In this document: one piece after another, positions 23,515 to 38,100 of the stretch
Numbering within the stretch: the stretch's first letter is position 1
Layout of the letters: each line of letters starts with the position of its first letter
From: Cryptomeria japonica
Lineage: Eukaryota; Streptophyta; Pinopsida; Cupressales; Cupressaceae
Length of the DNA: 64,000 nucleotides
Direction: 5' to 3'
NCBI RefSeq assembly: GCF_030272615.1
Contig: NC_081405.1
Coordinates: 647,096,920 to 647,160,919, forward strand
Made by a program: the position numbers and the translations under genes
Notes under the pieces: model-generated
The model's input: the letters and a program-made list of their open reading frames with translations, nothing else
Databases searched by the model: none
What the model was told of the DNA's origin: nothing

Positions 23515-24830
23515 GGCAATACATCTAACAAGTAGTTTAGTTGAAATCATATTTATTGTTTGATACGTTTTATATTATGGGTTGTATTTTATTTTTCTTT
23601 GTTTTCATTTTCATTCATTGGGTATAATGCACGTGGACCCACATCATAATTTTGATTTATCAAACTTGAGGGTGTGGTTGTTGTATGTATATTTATCATC
23701 AAGTCATAAATTTCAAGACTATTTACATCAAACCACTAGTTTAGTTAACATCATATTTATTGTTGGAATTTGCTTTATTTTATGGGTTATGTTTTATCTC
23801 TTATGTTGCTATTCTCATTCGTTGGTTAGATGTGATGGAGGTAGACCTTCGCTGGTTAGATGTGATGGAGTAGACCAACAACATAATGTTTTTCCTCACG
23901 AATCTTGTAATTTTTCTTTTTGTATGAATATTAATGGTTACAAGAAATAATATGATAAAAAAAATATATAGATTTTGTGAATTGCCTACCCATCACAAAC
24001 TCTTATCATCAAGTTATCAATTTCAAGGCTATTTACATCAAACCACTAGTCTAGTTAACATCATATTTTTTGTTGGAATGTCTTTATCATTTATGTTCCT
24101 ATTCTCATTGGTTGGCTAGATACGATGGAGGTGGACCAACATCATTAATTTTTTACTCATGAAACTTATAAGTTTTCTTTTTGTATGCATATTAATGGTT
24201 ATAGGAAATAATACGGTTTTAAAAAAAAAGGATAAATGTAGAGTTTTTGAAGTGTCTAGCCATCAAAAACTCTTATCATCAAGTTGTCAATTTCAAGACA
24301 ATTTACATCAAACCGCTAGTTTAGTTAAAATATCATATTTTTTGTTGGAATGTGCTTTATTTTATGGGTTATCTATTATCCCTTTTATTCCTATTCTCAT
24401 TGGTTGGTTAGATATGACGGAGGTGGACCAACAACATAAATTTTTTACTCATCAAAATTTTAAGCTTTCTTTTTGTGTGAATATTAATGGTTACAAGAAA
24501 TAATATGATTTTAAAAAAAGGATAAAAATGTAGGGTTTTTGAATTGTCTACCCATCACAAACTCTTATCATCAAGTCATCATTTTCAAGACTATTTACAT
24601 CAAACCACTAGTTAGTTAACATCATATTTATTATTGGAATGTGTTTTATTTTATGGGTTATAATTTATCTTGTCTATTCCTATTCTCCTTGGTTGGTTAG
24701 ATATGATGGAGGTGGACCAATATCATAATTTTTTTACTCATCAAGCTTGTAGGTTTGGTTGTTGCATATGCATATTAATGGTTACAAGACATAATATGAT
24801 TTGAAAAAAGGATAAATGTAAGGTTTTTGA
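23515..24830 (+). repeat. ~290-bp tandem array, unit A
   Basis: About five imperfect units share TCATCAAGT, TTTCAAGACTATTTACATC, ACTAGTTTAGTTAACATCAT, TTATTTTATGGGTTAT and GATGGAGGTGGACCAAC. Unit starts marked by TTATCATCAAGT fall near 23693, 24002, 24272 and 24562. The small plus-strand ORFs inside are repeat translations. Unit B holds the same array at 41330-42640. Confidence 0.85.
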
Positions 24831-26735
24831 ATTGTGCATACATTAGAGACTCGTCATACATTAGAGACTCTTTATAAATAGGTCATGATTAAAAGAAAAA
24901 ATGATAAATATAGGGTTAATGGTAGAAATTAATAGCTATCATTGAACCCTAGGTCTTATTGTCTTTCCTTGTGCATCTTTGCAAGTTAGGGGTGTGGGGA
25001 TGTTTTAGTTTTTTACTTCTAGCACAACTTATAAGGTACCTTTGACTAATAATACTCCAAGTGCATTTTAAAAATTCTTGGGGTTAGGACTACAATATTG
25101 ATAAATTTATGAGTACCTTTAGTTAATTTAGGGTTAGAAATGCTTTTCTTAAATAGAACATTCTAAGTATTGATATTAGGCATCAAAAGTTTGGGATCCC
25201 TAATACTTTTAATACTATGATAGTGAATATTGAAAAAAAATTATTAAAACTTTTTTTACTCACTATATAATTTTTTAGTCAAATCTCTTTCATTGCATAA
25301 CTATTTACATAATTAATGAATATTAAATAGATTACTCATATATTTTGGTGATGATAGAGTTAATTATTATTGAATTATCTAGTGGCATCATGTGTTCTTG
25401 AAAGTACACATGCAAGGAGAGCAATGACCATAGAAATAACTGAAGCATGATTATAAAGGATATCACTTTTCTTCAAAGATTTTATCCCCTTGGGAAGACA
25501 TTGAAGGCACTAACTTGGGGTGCGCAAAAGTTTAGGAGTTACTATATTGAGTAGATATAGAAGAGGACATAATTTTCAGTGGCCAATGTATGGAAATATC
25601 AAGACTAGTTTGGGTTAAACAACTTTTCCAATATCTCTCTAGTCTCCTAAATTTGTCCTAGCTTGTGATAGAGGATTTGAGAAAATCTAGAGAAATATTT
25701 TGGTCCTAGTAAGAAAAACTATTTAGGATATCAATTTAGATATAATAGAGAAAGTATTTGGGTTGCCCACCTATGTACAATATGACAACATAAACACACA
25801 TGAGAAACTTAAGTATAATGAAGAAAAAACAATGATTGTTAGCAACGTCATTATGACAACCTACTATTACAAAGAGAGAAATCAATAGAAAAAATAATAA
25901 AATACTCCACCAAAGTCACAAGGGCTTCACTTAGTGAGCCTAGGTTATAGAACGTGCATTCATAGAAGACTAAAGAATCCCCCTATTTTCAAAAAATATT
26001 GCCCTAAATTCCTTTTTTGTCACCCCCTCCCAATACATGGCCCAAATTAAAAGCCCCCCTATTTTCACCAAATATTGTATTTTGTCATAGCCGGAATTAA
26101 AACCCCCCTATTTTCACCAATAAGCAATATATCGCACCCTCATTTTTGGGATATTAAACCCCCCAATATTATTGCACGTGATATAATATTTCTAGCCAGT
26201 GAAGCCCCCATGACCAAATTGAGCTCCAAGAAGATGTGAAGGATGCCACCATTCTCTCGAGTAGAGTCTTTTGATTGAACATTGCCAGGGATTTATACCT
26301 ATGGATATCTGCTACTTCATCTTCAATATCAAGAATTCAAATAATAAATATTCATCAACTTTTAACAACCTAACACCCTACATAAACAAATATTTGATGT
26401 TTTAAAGTTAACCTCATTCCAAATGGCATCATGTGTGGTGCACCTTTTAGATTTCAAGGAGAAATTTATAATGATAAACACAGTCAAAATACTAACACTA
26501 GTTGAAATAATAGTATATGTTTGTTACACCCAGTTAGAACTAAACGAAATATATAAGCATTACAAAATGCTAAATGAAAAATTTGTTTATGTAATCATTA
26601 AATGTTTGGAGAATGGTTATGCAAAGAGGTTTTCCTTAGAGGTAACCCAAGTGACACTGACAAGAAACTCTTCCTCTAAACCAAATCTTTCTCCTCATTT
26701 AGAAAGACTCTCCTTGTGATGAGAGATTCTGCTCT
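24831..26735. other. Non-coding stretch, unit A
   Basis: No gene is seen. It contains a degenerate C-run repeat (AAAAGCCCCCCTATTTTCAC type) at 25975-26170. The 98-residue ORF at 26423-26719 lacks any recognisable domain, though it is partly kept in unit B (44215-44511). Confidence 0.5.
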
Positions 26736-26739
26736 TTTT

Positions 26740-27720
26740 GCATCTTTCAAAATATTAGATTGAGCATCTTCATCTCATGTGAAATTTGTGCATTGCCTTT
26801 AGGCCTTTTATTTGTTCTTCCAAGTGATGTCATGGAAAGTCAAATGATTGATGTCCTTCTTCTCCATATTGAAAATAGGTTCCACAAGGCCTCCTCTTCT
26901 AGGCCCTCTCCTAGACCTTCCTCTTCCTCTTTGGTCAACATTATTTTGTCCATAAGGGTGGTAGGCATTATCTCCTTTTTTCTTTCAACTAATACCAACA
27001 TCATTATTCTTCTTTTGGACTTCATTTCTTCCTCCTATGGTCTCCTACCATTATGTTCATAGAGATTTCTTCCTCTATATACTTTAATTCAAATCTTCTA
27101 TTTGGCTTCTCTTCTACCTCCAAAAGAAAATGATAAGAATACTCAATAGTGGTCTTCCTAAACAAACATGGCCCCTCTTGAATACTTGGCTTCAACACAT
27201 TTATATAATAGGATACTTCTCCTTATTGGCCTCAAAATGACATGTTCTAATCAATACCTTGTAGAGTTATTCTATGTAATCTTTGATAGACTTGCCCACC
27301 TGCTTCAAACTTTGCATCTTCTTGAAAAACTCTAACTCATAATCAACATGAACGAACTATATCTTCAAATTTTTCAACATTTGATCTCATCTTGTTATCT
27401 TCTCTTTTCCTCTTTTATTTATTTCTATTTGCACTTCCTTTTACCGAGTACTGGCATAACATTTGAGCTTGGTATTTGCAAATTTAACCTTCTTAAGATC
27501 TTCCACTTCTTCATAGTCAAATTTTTGCTCCATATCGTTGATCCAATCATTCAAAACTTCTAGGTTAAGGCTTCCAAAAAATGTGGAAACTTCAATCTTT
27601 GGCCTTTTTCCAATCTTGGAGATGGTCTTCACCAATTTGACTTTCTCAAGATCTCCTATTGAATCTTGATCTTCTTCAAATTGTCCTTCTTTAGGTTCTT
27701 CACTTTCATCTCTTCATTTA
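26740..27720 (-). pseudogene. Ty3/gypsy gag fragment, unit A
   Basis: The minus frame near 27635 reads KIEVSTFFGSLNLEVLNDWINDMEQKFDYEE...VKFANTKLKCYAS, matching the N-terminal part of plant gypsy gag. Downstream pieces include a Gly/Arg-rich segment near 26900. Frames are broken by stops and shifts. No LTR, RT or integrase accompanies it. Confidence 0.7.
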
Positions 27721-28663
27721 ATTATACAAGTAACTAATCATTTTCTACTAAAATCGATAAATTTGTACCAATAATAAACACTTCCAAGTTTAAAATAAAA
27801 GAAACTCAATCTTTGGAGCTTCCTTTTCCTTAAAAACCTTGTGGAAAACCCTAGAAGCTCAATATTTATGCATTTTTATTTTCTTTTTCCTTTTGTAAGT
27901 TTGAAATTCAAATATTATTGAGGTATTGTACTTTAATTAATGAGGATAATGATATGTTCCTTGATTACACTATCTAGATCAATGTTCAAATCTTCTAAAG
28001 TTGTAATTGGGTTAGGTTTGACTCTTGGGTCACTCTATTGGATTAAATCCCTCCATTTGTAGTAATTATCCAAAGGATGGCTTCTAATTTAGATGTATAC
28101 TCCTTCAATAATGTTGTAATCTACTATTAGAAAGAGAGATATGATGTCTATATAATGTAGTTGTTTGTAAGAAAAAAATAAATCTAAACGAACTATATAG
28201 ATTAGTAATTGTAATAATCACCCTTAATTTGTACTACTATTATTTATATACAAATAAAGTTTTAATTATTATGCACACAACACATCATTTGTCTTAACAA
28301 ATTGTATACTTCATGAAAAATTAATCAATTTATTCTATTTTCTTATTGACATTTGTCCACTTTAAATTAACGTACCAAATATTTTTATTATAAAATTTTA
28401 CTATAATTTAATAATGTCGGCTTAATAACCTTGCCAGACAATGATAGAAACATCATGCTATTACTTATTCATGATATATCTCTAACACTAGAATTATTCC
28501 TCAAAATTCATTCAAAATGTCTTTACCTACCTATACTTTCCATGAGATCAGAAGCTCTATAATTTTTAGACATGACAGTCTGATTACATTGTAATCATGA
28601 TGTGTCAAGAAAGAAAGACTAAATTCCATGGAGAATCTTCGCTTTGCAAATAAATGAACAAGT

Positions 28664-30343
28664 TCAAAGAACTTGGGGAATATCTCTCGTTAAAAATGTA
28701 TTGGAAATGAATTGATATGCCTTCTGAGTAAGGTGGACGGAATCAAAGAATAGATATTTGGAAGCATCAGGGCATGTAAAGGGACTCAATTCATTGCCCG
28801 TCCCACAGCAACCCCTTGCAATCACCTCAAAACCTGGCATGTAACATAGCATTGTAAGATTAGAAAAAATTCTACTTATGGACTAATATAGTAAAACATC
28901 TAGTCATGAGAATTCAAATACCATATTTGCTAGGATTTGCAATGAACTCGGAAATCAGATTGTTATAATCCAGAGAAACAATTTGAAGCCTAGGAAAAGT
29001 AGATTTGAGTCCATCAATCATGGCATTTAATCCCGAATTGACTCCAGATGCAGCCTGGTTTATCTCTTCATCACATGCTCCCCTATTCAAAAGGCTTCTA
29101 AGTGTTCTCCCTATTTGTAATCATCCCAATGGTGGAACATTAATCAAAGCAAATCTAGTGGCACCCAGGTTGTATAATTCCTGCAAAATTCAGACCCACA
29201 AATTAGAATTCAAGTGCAATTATGATTGGAAACCACTATATACAAAGAGTAGAGACAAGTTATGACCATGCCTTGATTTGAAACCACTATATTCAAGAGA
29301 AAATTTGTATACTCTTGAACAGTGAACTGAAGTGGACGAGTTGGGAGCGTGAAGTAGTTGACAATGAAGTCATTGGTCCATATTGTAATGAAAAATATTG
29401 CATTTCTGATTATGGTGGTGGCCTCTTCTTCTCCCACTAATCCTTCTATTCTGTTTCTATACTCTTTAAAATACTCAATTTGTTTCCAAACTGGTATCAC
29501 ATTCTGCATTCATATATACAAATCCAGCTTATAAGAATGTAGTAGGAAAAAGCTGACAAGATAGACACATTAGCTGCACATCCGCTGTTCTACAAATGTA
29601 TTAAGATTCTGTGAAACATTATAATATGTAATGTAGATTCCTACATTTATTTGGGCGGTGAGATTGTCTAAGCCTGTGCCAGAAGATCCAAAACAGACAC
29701 CAGTTAACAAGTCTTGGGCGTTGAGGTTTGGGTCCAAATATGGGGGCAACAGTTCTTTGATTCCAAGTCCTTCATCTGTAATGAAATGTTAGAACTATAA
29801 ATCTCATGAAATCTGAAAATGGGTGAAGAAAACATCAAACCAACATAAATAAACAGCAATCTTCCAACTGATAATATCAAATTCACTCAACAAACAACAA
29901 TCATTCTTTCGTTGCTAAGGTGAAATTTTGAACTCCTGCAAGACCTAATTGTTTCTATTATCAGAAGCAATAGATAATTCACATTTATGAGCTAAGACTG
30001 ACATCAAATTCTACCGTGTAATAAGGTCTTTCAAATTTATTGTCAAGCTTGAAGAAAAACATGCATATAAGTTACCAAAGTAGTCAGACATGAGCTTTCC
30101 ATTGGAGAACCTTCCTGTGGGAATGCGATCTTCGAAATCTCTTCCATATGGAGGGAAGTCACTAGCAACTGTCGTAATTATGAAATCATTATTCCGTGTG
30201 TCTCCATAAGAGTCCCCAAACGTAAAAATAGCAGGCACTTTCTGTCCTACAACAAACAAAATGTAATCACATTTCTGTGCTATTGTGATGATCAAACTTA
30301 AAAATACAGAGAGCACAACCAGAGATTCTGCCTTTGATTTAAT
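28664..30343 (-). pseudogene. GDSL esterase/lipase pseudogene, unit A
   Basis: The exons correspond to those of the intact copy at 54323-56056: 30076-30343, 29645-29775, 29272-29503, 28922-29180 and 28664-28833. Lesions seen directly are ATG changed to ATT at 30341-30343, GDTG to GDTR in block I, GTND to WTND in block III, exon 3 two bases short (frameshift), TGA at 29121-29123 in place of the Cys of PPLGC, and a 24-bp in-frame loss in exon 5 near 28799. FGDS and DSVH are kept. The first in-frame Met is far downstream, so no normal product is expected. Confidence 0.92.
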
Positions 30344-32519
30344 GACTACTTTATGTGCAATCTTTGAATTGTAGTATAAAATTTAAGTCGACCCTTTTTT
30401 GAGGTAAACTACCAACAATGGAAGGCATGAAAGATAAGCTTTCACGAGGCTTCCTTCTGTATAGTTTGTCATTCACCTAACTTGAGGCAAATTAATGGTG
30501 GAGTCGATGTCAAATTTAAGTGAATGAGTTATGAATCTGTGTGAAGGCTATGGGTGAACTATTATATGTTGGGTTCTAGTTTGACAAGAAATTATAGCAC
30601 CGTTGTTTTACATTTAATGAATAAGTTTGTATTCTGACAGGCTCATTCACAACATTTTGTATTCTGACAGACTCATTCACAACTTTTCAATTAATCATAA
30701 TGAAAATTCAAAATTTAATAATTATGTTGACAGATATATTTAAAATATATATATTAATTTGAAAATTTTATGAAACTATATTTTATTGAAGATTGATTTG
30801 AGAATTTGGGTTGGAAGGGTGCCCATTAATTGATTGTAGAGGAGCCAAATAATACATTTTGACACTAAGGTTGAGAAGTGATAAGGTGCACATGTTGAAG
30901 AATGTAATATTGCATTAGTGGATGAAGAGGAGGATGATGAATTCTAGGTGAGAGTTTAAGTAGGTTAAGCATACAAAGAAATCAATGGAAACCTTCAATC
31001 CTTCCTTAAAATGATTCATGACATGGTAGAACTTAATGGATAGGTATAGGTCACTAGATTTCCATTGTGTATTTGCTTTGTCATGAACTAATGATATGTT
31101 GTGATTCTTTAGAAAACACTCTCTTTTGATAAACATGCTTCTCTGATTGAGGACATGTAGGTGAGAATGATGGCCTTAGATAAATATGACTTCGATTTTT
31201 TGAATGGAAGAAAGACTACATATATCCAATGTCACTCTTGTTTATGTTGTCACAGTGTGTTTTGTATTTTCTTTTATGACCTTGTGTACCAACAATCCTT
31301 AAATTGACAATCAACTAAATCATTTTACATTGACAATCAACTAAACTGTTTTAAATTGACAATCAATTAGACCGTTTTGACAACATTGAAGGCCTCAATT
31401 GTTTCGTTTTCATGGTGGAGTGGGTGACAAATTTAAGTGAGCAAGGAGGAGAAACATTATCAAAATGTCGGATCAAATATATTTATATATTTAGTATTTA
31501 GGAAAAAATAGCCTATTACTTCCAGAAACGTGGCTTTAAATATTTTCGCTGATTTTTTCTCGACTGTCCTCCCTCACATGGAAAGACACAGGAGTCCTTA
31601 AAATTGTATTAAAGATTAGGGTTCACGTTTGGTCCTTCAATGTCGCATTTAAAAATTTCAACAATCCAAAGATTGGTATGGTCATAATTCCTTTTCCCAT
31701 CATTTTATAGATTCGTTTAATTTAATATAACTTTTTGATTATGGAAAATCAAATTAAAATTAATGTTTTTTTGAAATAGTTTAATATTTGACTTATTTAT
31801 TGAGAAAGAAAATAAATATTTAAAAATCAAACATCAAATTAAAAGAAAAATACAATTAAAAGCAAAGCAACTTAAGTTATGACTCAAATTAAGACATGAA
31901 CAATTCTTATAAAATGAAAGTGAATAGTATTTCTTAACGTGTGCAAATGAATCAAAGGTAGGGTAGGGGAGAGTGAGAGGCGGAAGGGGTGAGGGGGCAC
32001 TAAGGTGATAGGATTGGGAGAAATCATAATAAAATGATAATGGTTATATGAAAGCATAAGCATAGTATTTGAAATTTAGAAAATTAAAAACTTAGAGATA
32101 CATACCTAAAATACATTACTTTCTACAACCAATGTATATATGAGAATAGAAGATGAAAGATGCCCCCAATATTTTGGCCCCAATAGATGTAATCATGAAT
32201 GGATATAGCCTACAAAAACAAGTAATAAACTTGTGCCCCAGCTAAAAAGTTATAGTAGAAAAGTACATGTAACATGTAATAAGAGAGAGAAGTTAATATA
32301 TTGACCACCAAGGGCATCACCATTAATCAAAGCTATCTCAATATTCTCAAAAGATATGCCACTATAATCCATGGCCCCTAAGGGACTATATGCTAAAATA
32401 CCATATCACTTGTGTGCTTCTTTTCTTATTGATTTTTAGTTGGTTTGATATCTACATGTGTAGCCTAAACATATGGTATGCTAGGTTTATGAAAATTGAT
32501 ATAATAGACTATTAAAATG
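30344..32519. other. Non-coding stretch, unit A
   Basis: A-T rich sequence upstream of the dead GDSL copy, with no gene seen. Short direct repeats occur: TATTCTGACAGGCTCATTCACAA twice near 30630-30680 and AATTGACAATCAACTAAA three times near 31305-31370. A G-rich AGGGTAGGGGAGAGTGAG stretch lies near 31960. Confidence 0.5.
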
Positions 32520-33100
32520 AACAGATTGTTGTAAATACGTGTTTGTGTTGTCATTGGTGTCAAATTTGTTGTCATTGATGATAACTTGGTCTAGGAAGTT
32601 GATTAGTTCCGTTCCAAAGAAATGTAGTATCAAAGGATTGGTTATGAGTTCATGTGGATGCCTAGAGATTGATTGTGGTTTCTTTAGATGGTAAATCCAG
32701 TTGTCTTATGAATTTCTAAAGACTTTGGAGGTGAATTCTAGTTTGCAATTGAAGTTGGTTAAATGTGACTATCTTGATGAACAATCTGTCAGACCAGGTA
32801 TAGTTTAATGGTCTACATTGTGGCACATTGCTTCACTATTTTTTGTGGTTGTAGAATGATGTCATTAGATGATTTTTTTTATATATTTTCATCTACTATT
32901 AAATTTGTGTTGGTCTGAGTATCAACTTGTACAGTGACAATGTGATAGTTTGGAGGATTGTGTTGCATTCATTTGCCTTCAATTGTTCTAGTGGTGTGGC
33001 TTAATGATTTAACTATGTTAGTGATGTAGAAGACACAAAGGTGGATGGGAAATCAGACCAAACACATTTCAACATGAACAAGTAACTTAGACTTGCAATG
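32520..33100 (+). repeat. LTR-like fragment, unit A
   Basis: Contains TGTTGTCATTGGTGTCAAAT followed by TTGTTGTCATTGATGATAAC, phrases common at starts of copia-type LTRs in such genomes. It has no internal coding region. The same fragment is at 58195-58790 in unit B. Confidence 0.4.
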
Positions 33101-33597
33101 GAATTTCATGACCAACTTCTTATGCATCATGGGAATATGACAACTATGCCACACGGTCAATATGAGGATCCACCAACACACACAAGGAACTCACTATTTA
33201 TAGAGAATTCTGAGCATCAAATATCATCGAACACCTTGTCCTCACACTTGGCATTGATTAGAAACCATCAACAAGAGTACTTCCTTCGCTTCTAGGCCTA
33301 CTAGGCCTCCTTGATTGATTTCTTTGGCTTTAACTTCCCAACCCTTGACCATGGCCACAAACCAATTTTTTTTAAGATAACTTTTTCAAAGCTACACAAC
33401 ATATGTAAAAAATCCTATAGGTTACTTTGAGACATTAGGGTCAAATTTGGATTGTTACAGGTTTGAGGGATAACAATTAGCCTTATTTTACAAAGCAAGG
33501 GCTTGGAATTCCTCTTCAATTACTTAGGAAACATAACTAAGGGATGGTAATAAACTCCAAATCACCCTTTATAATGGTTTTGGGAACCCAAACCACT

Positions 33598-34779
33598 CAT
33601 ATCAATTAATCCACTTTACAACCTTAAACCGGATCACGTAAACATTAAATACCGATAGAAATAGATACCGGTAAACAATGCAACCGTACCACACAACACC
33701 ATGATTTGTACGTGGAAAGCCCAGTAAGGGGAAAAACCACGGTGGGAAGCCTACCCACAGTCAGATGATACTTCTACAACAAGTATGCGATACAATGAGG
33801 CGCCTGCACATGTAGGAAGACACACTGCCTAGAGCGCAGTGCTCATTACAAAAAAGTCTCACTGACTACAGAGAGGTTAAAACCACCTCAAGGTAATTGG
33901 ACAAAAATCCAGTAGAGTAAACTACCAGAGATAGCATCAACCATGCCTGATTACAGTCCTGGTTAAGCTCAAAACTAGAGACCTTTGACCTCTTACATAA
34001 ACCCAATTCGATCTTCAATGCTCAACCTAATCCTCTGCCTGAATGATATTACAATATTTGCACATTACATTCCCATGTCTTGTCTGTTACCATGCCATGA
34101 TCTACAATGAGCTCTTACATCAATTTATACAAACCCTAAGGCCTAAACCAATTAGGTCAGCCAGCTAAGAGATATTACAATAAGATCATTACATATATCC
34201 ATATTACAATGATATGCCATGTTGGCTTTAGACCAAAACAATATTAACCAATCCATAAATTATCCTAGTAATGTGTAGAGAACACGTTAACATGATATCA
34301 GTCCATAACCTAGATAGGCACCAGACCTATTCATGGTCCACCACGCCAAAGTGATGTCTCCAGTTGTTGAAGCACGATCAAATATCATCTTCTACATCCT
34401 AGAAACTGCACCAACACCACTTATGCATCTTGTCAAAGATTCTCAATAAAAGCTCTATAGGTAAAACCTTAAACCTATGCTGGTAAAGGTTTACTAGAGT
34501 GTATGATATCATCCGATCACCAAGTCAATACCAAATGACCAAGGCATGCTCCAGAAGCATGTAACACATAGAACCAAACATATTCCATTGATCCAAACAT
34601 GTCGGAAGTGTCCAACAAATAGTCTCTTCTATCGGTAACACTAGATCTTCTATTGATAACCAAAACCTGTCTGGCAGTAACCAAAACCTATATGTTGGTA
34701 ACCAACCATAATAGCTAGTGTTGACATCAATGACAAAACATCAATGCAACACATAATCAATCCTTCCATATTGCCAACA
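33598..34779 (-). repeat. 3' LTR of second copia, distal end truncated
   Basis: On the minus strand it starts TGTTGGCAATATGGAAGG right after the PPT and runs about 1.18 kb. It includes CCGTGGTTTTTCCCC, a U5-like feature also seen in other LTRs here. The expected C-rich end with terminal CA is not found before unit A sequence begins. Confidence 0.75.
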
Positions 34780-34793
34780 ATCTCCCCCTTTGG
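34780..34793 (-). other. Polypurine tract of second copia
   Basis: On the minus strand, AAAGGGGGAGAT directly precedes the LTR start. Confidence 0.8.
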
Positions 34794-35110
34794 CATTGAT
34801 GGCAACACTAGATGTGAAAAACATCTAAGCACCAAGAAATGCCAAACAAGTCTCCCCCAATGGAAGAGAACCAACAAACTCCCCCTTTGACTGATATCTC
34901 TGTATAGCTCTGAAAAACAACTCCTTAAGTTTTCTTTTTCACATCAATATCTCTCCCCCTTTGACATCAATGCCAGAGATATGGCATAGATATCAAAATT
35001 ATGTGAATCTCAAAGTTGACTACTCCCCCTAAGTAGTAGCACCACTCATTAGTACTGAAATGAATAGTATCTCTGATAATGCATGTCAGACTAATGCCAA
35101 ACTTAATCAA

Positions 35111-38100
35111 TCAAGTCTCTGTCAGAGGGACAGAAACCCCTAACCTGTCTCTCAAGTATTTAAATGATTCTTTAGACATCAGTTTAGTGAATATATCTAC
35201 AATCTACTCTTAAGTGTTCACATAAACCAATTTGACTTCCTTTTCTTCTACCTTGTCCTTCAGAAAGTTATACTTTATTGATATGAGCTTAGTCTTAGAG
35301 TAAAATACTAGATTCTTAGACATGTCAATAGCTGAAGAGTTATTATAGTAGATAACTACCGGTTCACTACAATTTACCCTGATATCCTTCAACATTTTCT
35401 TCATCCATAGAACTTGTGTACAATTAGTTGCTGCTCTAACATATTCAACTTCTATAGTAGATAAAGAAATGCATGACTAATTTTTGCTGATCCATGAAAC
35501 CAGTTTCTTTCCATGAAAGAAAGCTCCACCATAAGTGCTCATCTGGTCATCAGTATCTCCTGTCCAATCTAAATCTGTGTATGCACATGAAGTGAAGTTA
35601 TCATCTCTAGAATACCATAAGCCATATTCAGTTGTGCCTTGTAGATACTGAAATATCCTCTTTACTACACATTCATGATTTTATTTAGGATTACTTTGAT
35701 ATCTTGAAACAATACTCACTGCATTTATAATATCTGATCTAGTCTAAGTTAGATATAACAAGCCACCAATCATAGACTTATACCTTGTTAAATTTACCGG
35801 TGCAGATGTATCTTTGATAGATAATTTCTCACTTGTCACCATAGGAGTACTTACCGGTTTGGAATTATCCATACCAAACTTCTTCAATAATTTCCTTAGA
35901 TACTTTGTTTGACAGATAAAGATGTCTTTGTCAATTTGAGTAATCTGCAAACCTATGAAAAATATCATTTCACTAATCATGGACATTTCAACTTCATTCT
36001 TCATTTTGTTAGCAAATTCCATGCACAATTTATCTTCTCCTCCAAAAATGATATCATCAACAAATACTTCAATAATCAGAATATCATCATCAATAATCTT
36101 GTAATATAAATTACTATCAACATTGCCTTTAGTAAAACCAAGCTTCAAAATATATTTATCCAACCTTGCATACCAAGCTCTAGGAGCTTTTTTCAATCCA
36201 TATAATGCTTTCTTTAACCTACAAACCATATCCTTGTCATCTGTCAATGAAAAACCATCAGGCTGCTCAATGTATACCTCTTTTTCAAGTTCACCATTCA
36301 AAAATGCACATTTAACATCCATTTGATAAATCTTGTAGTTCTTATATACTACATAGGCAAGAAATAGTCTAACAACTTCAATTCTAGCTACAGGTGCAAA
36401 TGTCTCACCATAATCAATTCCTTCCTTTTGAGAACATCCTTTACAAAATGGTCTAGCCTTGTTTCTTATAGCTTGACCATCCTCATTTAGTTTATTTCTA
36501 TAAACCCATTTAGTTCCAATAACATTCTTATTTTTAGGTTGTGGAACTAAAGTCCAAATCTCATTCTTCTCTATTTGATCTAATTCATCTTCCATATCCT
36601 TTAACCAATGTTTATCTTTAAAAGCTTCAATAACAGATGCCAGTTCAACTTGAGACATAAAACATATCTCTTCATTTTCTAGTCTTCTTCTTGTCATAAC
36701 TCCCTTGTTCCTATCTCCAATGATTTGATATTCAAAATGATTTAATCTTACATACCTTGGAGTCTTCTGAACTTCAGGTTCACTGATCTGATCATCAGTC
36801 ACAGTTGAGTTTTCAGAATGTGCTGGTGTAACCATCTTAGTGTCTTGTACCAGTTGAGGTATTTTCGGTTCAGTTATGATCATTTCCACTGCCGATTTCC
36901 TATCATATGATATAGGTTGATTTCTGCATTGCTCATCCACTTTCACATTTGTGCTTTCCATAGTTTTCTTCAATCTTTTGTTATAACATCTATATGCTTT
37001 GCTTTGATGAGAATAACGAAGAAATATTCCTTCATCACACCTAGGATAAAACTTCCCAATTGAATCATCCCTTTTGATATAACATTTATTTCCAAAAATT
37101 CTGAAATATTTAACAGTAGGTGTATATCCAAACCATAATTCATAAGGAGTCTTACCAGTTTCACCTTTGATGCGAACTTTGTTGAATGTGTAGATTGTTG
37201 TACTCACTTCTTCTCTCTAGTAGATGTGAGGCAATTTGGCTTCCATCATCATGGTTCTTGCTACATCCAAAAAGGTTTTGTTATTTATTTCCACTACTCC
37301 ATTTTGTTGAGGAGTCCTAGGTGCAAATAACTGTCTCATAATTCCATTTGTCTCACAATAGCTGTTAAATTCATGAGAAGTGAACTCACTGCCTTGATAT
37401 GATCTTAGACATTTAATTTTCAGTCCGGTTTTAGTTTCTACTTTTTCTTTAAAGATCTTGAATTTCTCAAAAGCTTCAGACTTCTCCCTAAGAAAAGTCA
37501 CTCACATCATTCTAGGATAATCATCAATTCTTAGCATGAAGTATCTATCACCTTGAAAGATTCTAGTCCTTGCTAGACTACATAAGTCAGTATGATTCAA
37601 ATCAAGAACATCATTAGATTTATCTTGTATGCTCTTAAAAGTAGTTCTAACTTGCTTTCCCAATTGACATTCCTTACATACCGGATTATGAGGCTTCATA
37701 ATCTTAGGTATATCTCTAACTACCTTAGTTGAGTTGATATTGATAATGCAATCAAAATTAACATGACACAACCTCTTATGCCATAACCAACTCCCATCAA
37801 TATGAGAAATCAAACATGTCTTATTACTAGTGTTCAGGTGAAAGATATTACCTCCAGTCAGACTATTGGTAGCAATCTCCAAACTAGTCTTGTTAATAAT
37901 TTTGCATTTTCTATCCTTGAATTTAAGTTGGAATCCCTTGTCCACCAATTGACCGACACTCAAAAGATTATGCTTTAAACATTCTACATAATAGACATTG
38001 TCAGTATTATGCTTACCATCCAGAGAAATAGTACCTCTACCTCTGATCATACATGCTTTGTCATCTCCAAATCTTACTTGACCGCCATTGTATTCATGTA

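Larger units (their letters stand above)
21467..33597 (+). repeat. Segmental duplication, unit A (~12.1 kb)
   Basis: From GATCAACTTAATATGAATGC onward it aligns collinearly with 39276-59250 once the 45720-53591 insertion and one target duplication are removed (about 12,131 versus 12,098 bp). Homology ends at CCACTCATAT here and at CCACTCAAAT near 59250. Differences are mainly point changes and small indels. The GDSL copy in this unit is dead. Confidence 0.9.

Noticed and set aside
26423-26719. 98-residue plus-strand ORF, partly kept in unit B
   Set aside because: Conservation reflects the recent duplication; no domain, and the copies differ without codon bias.
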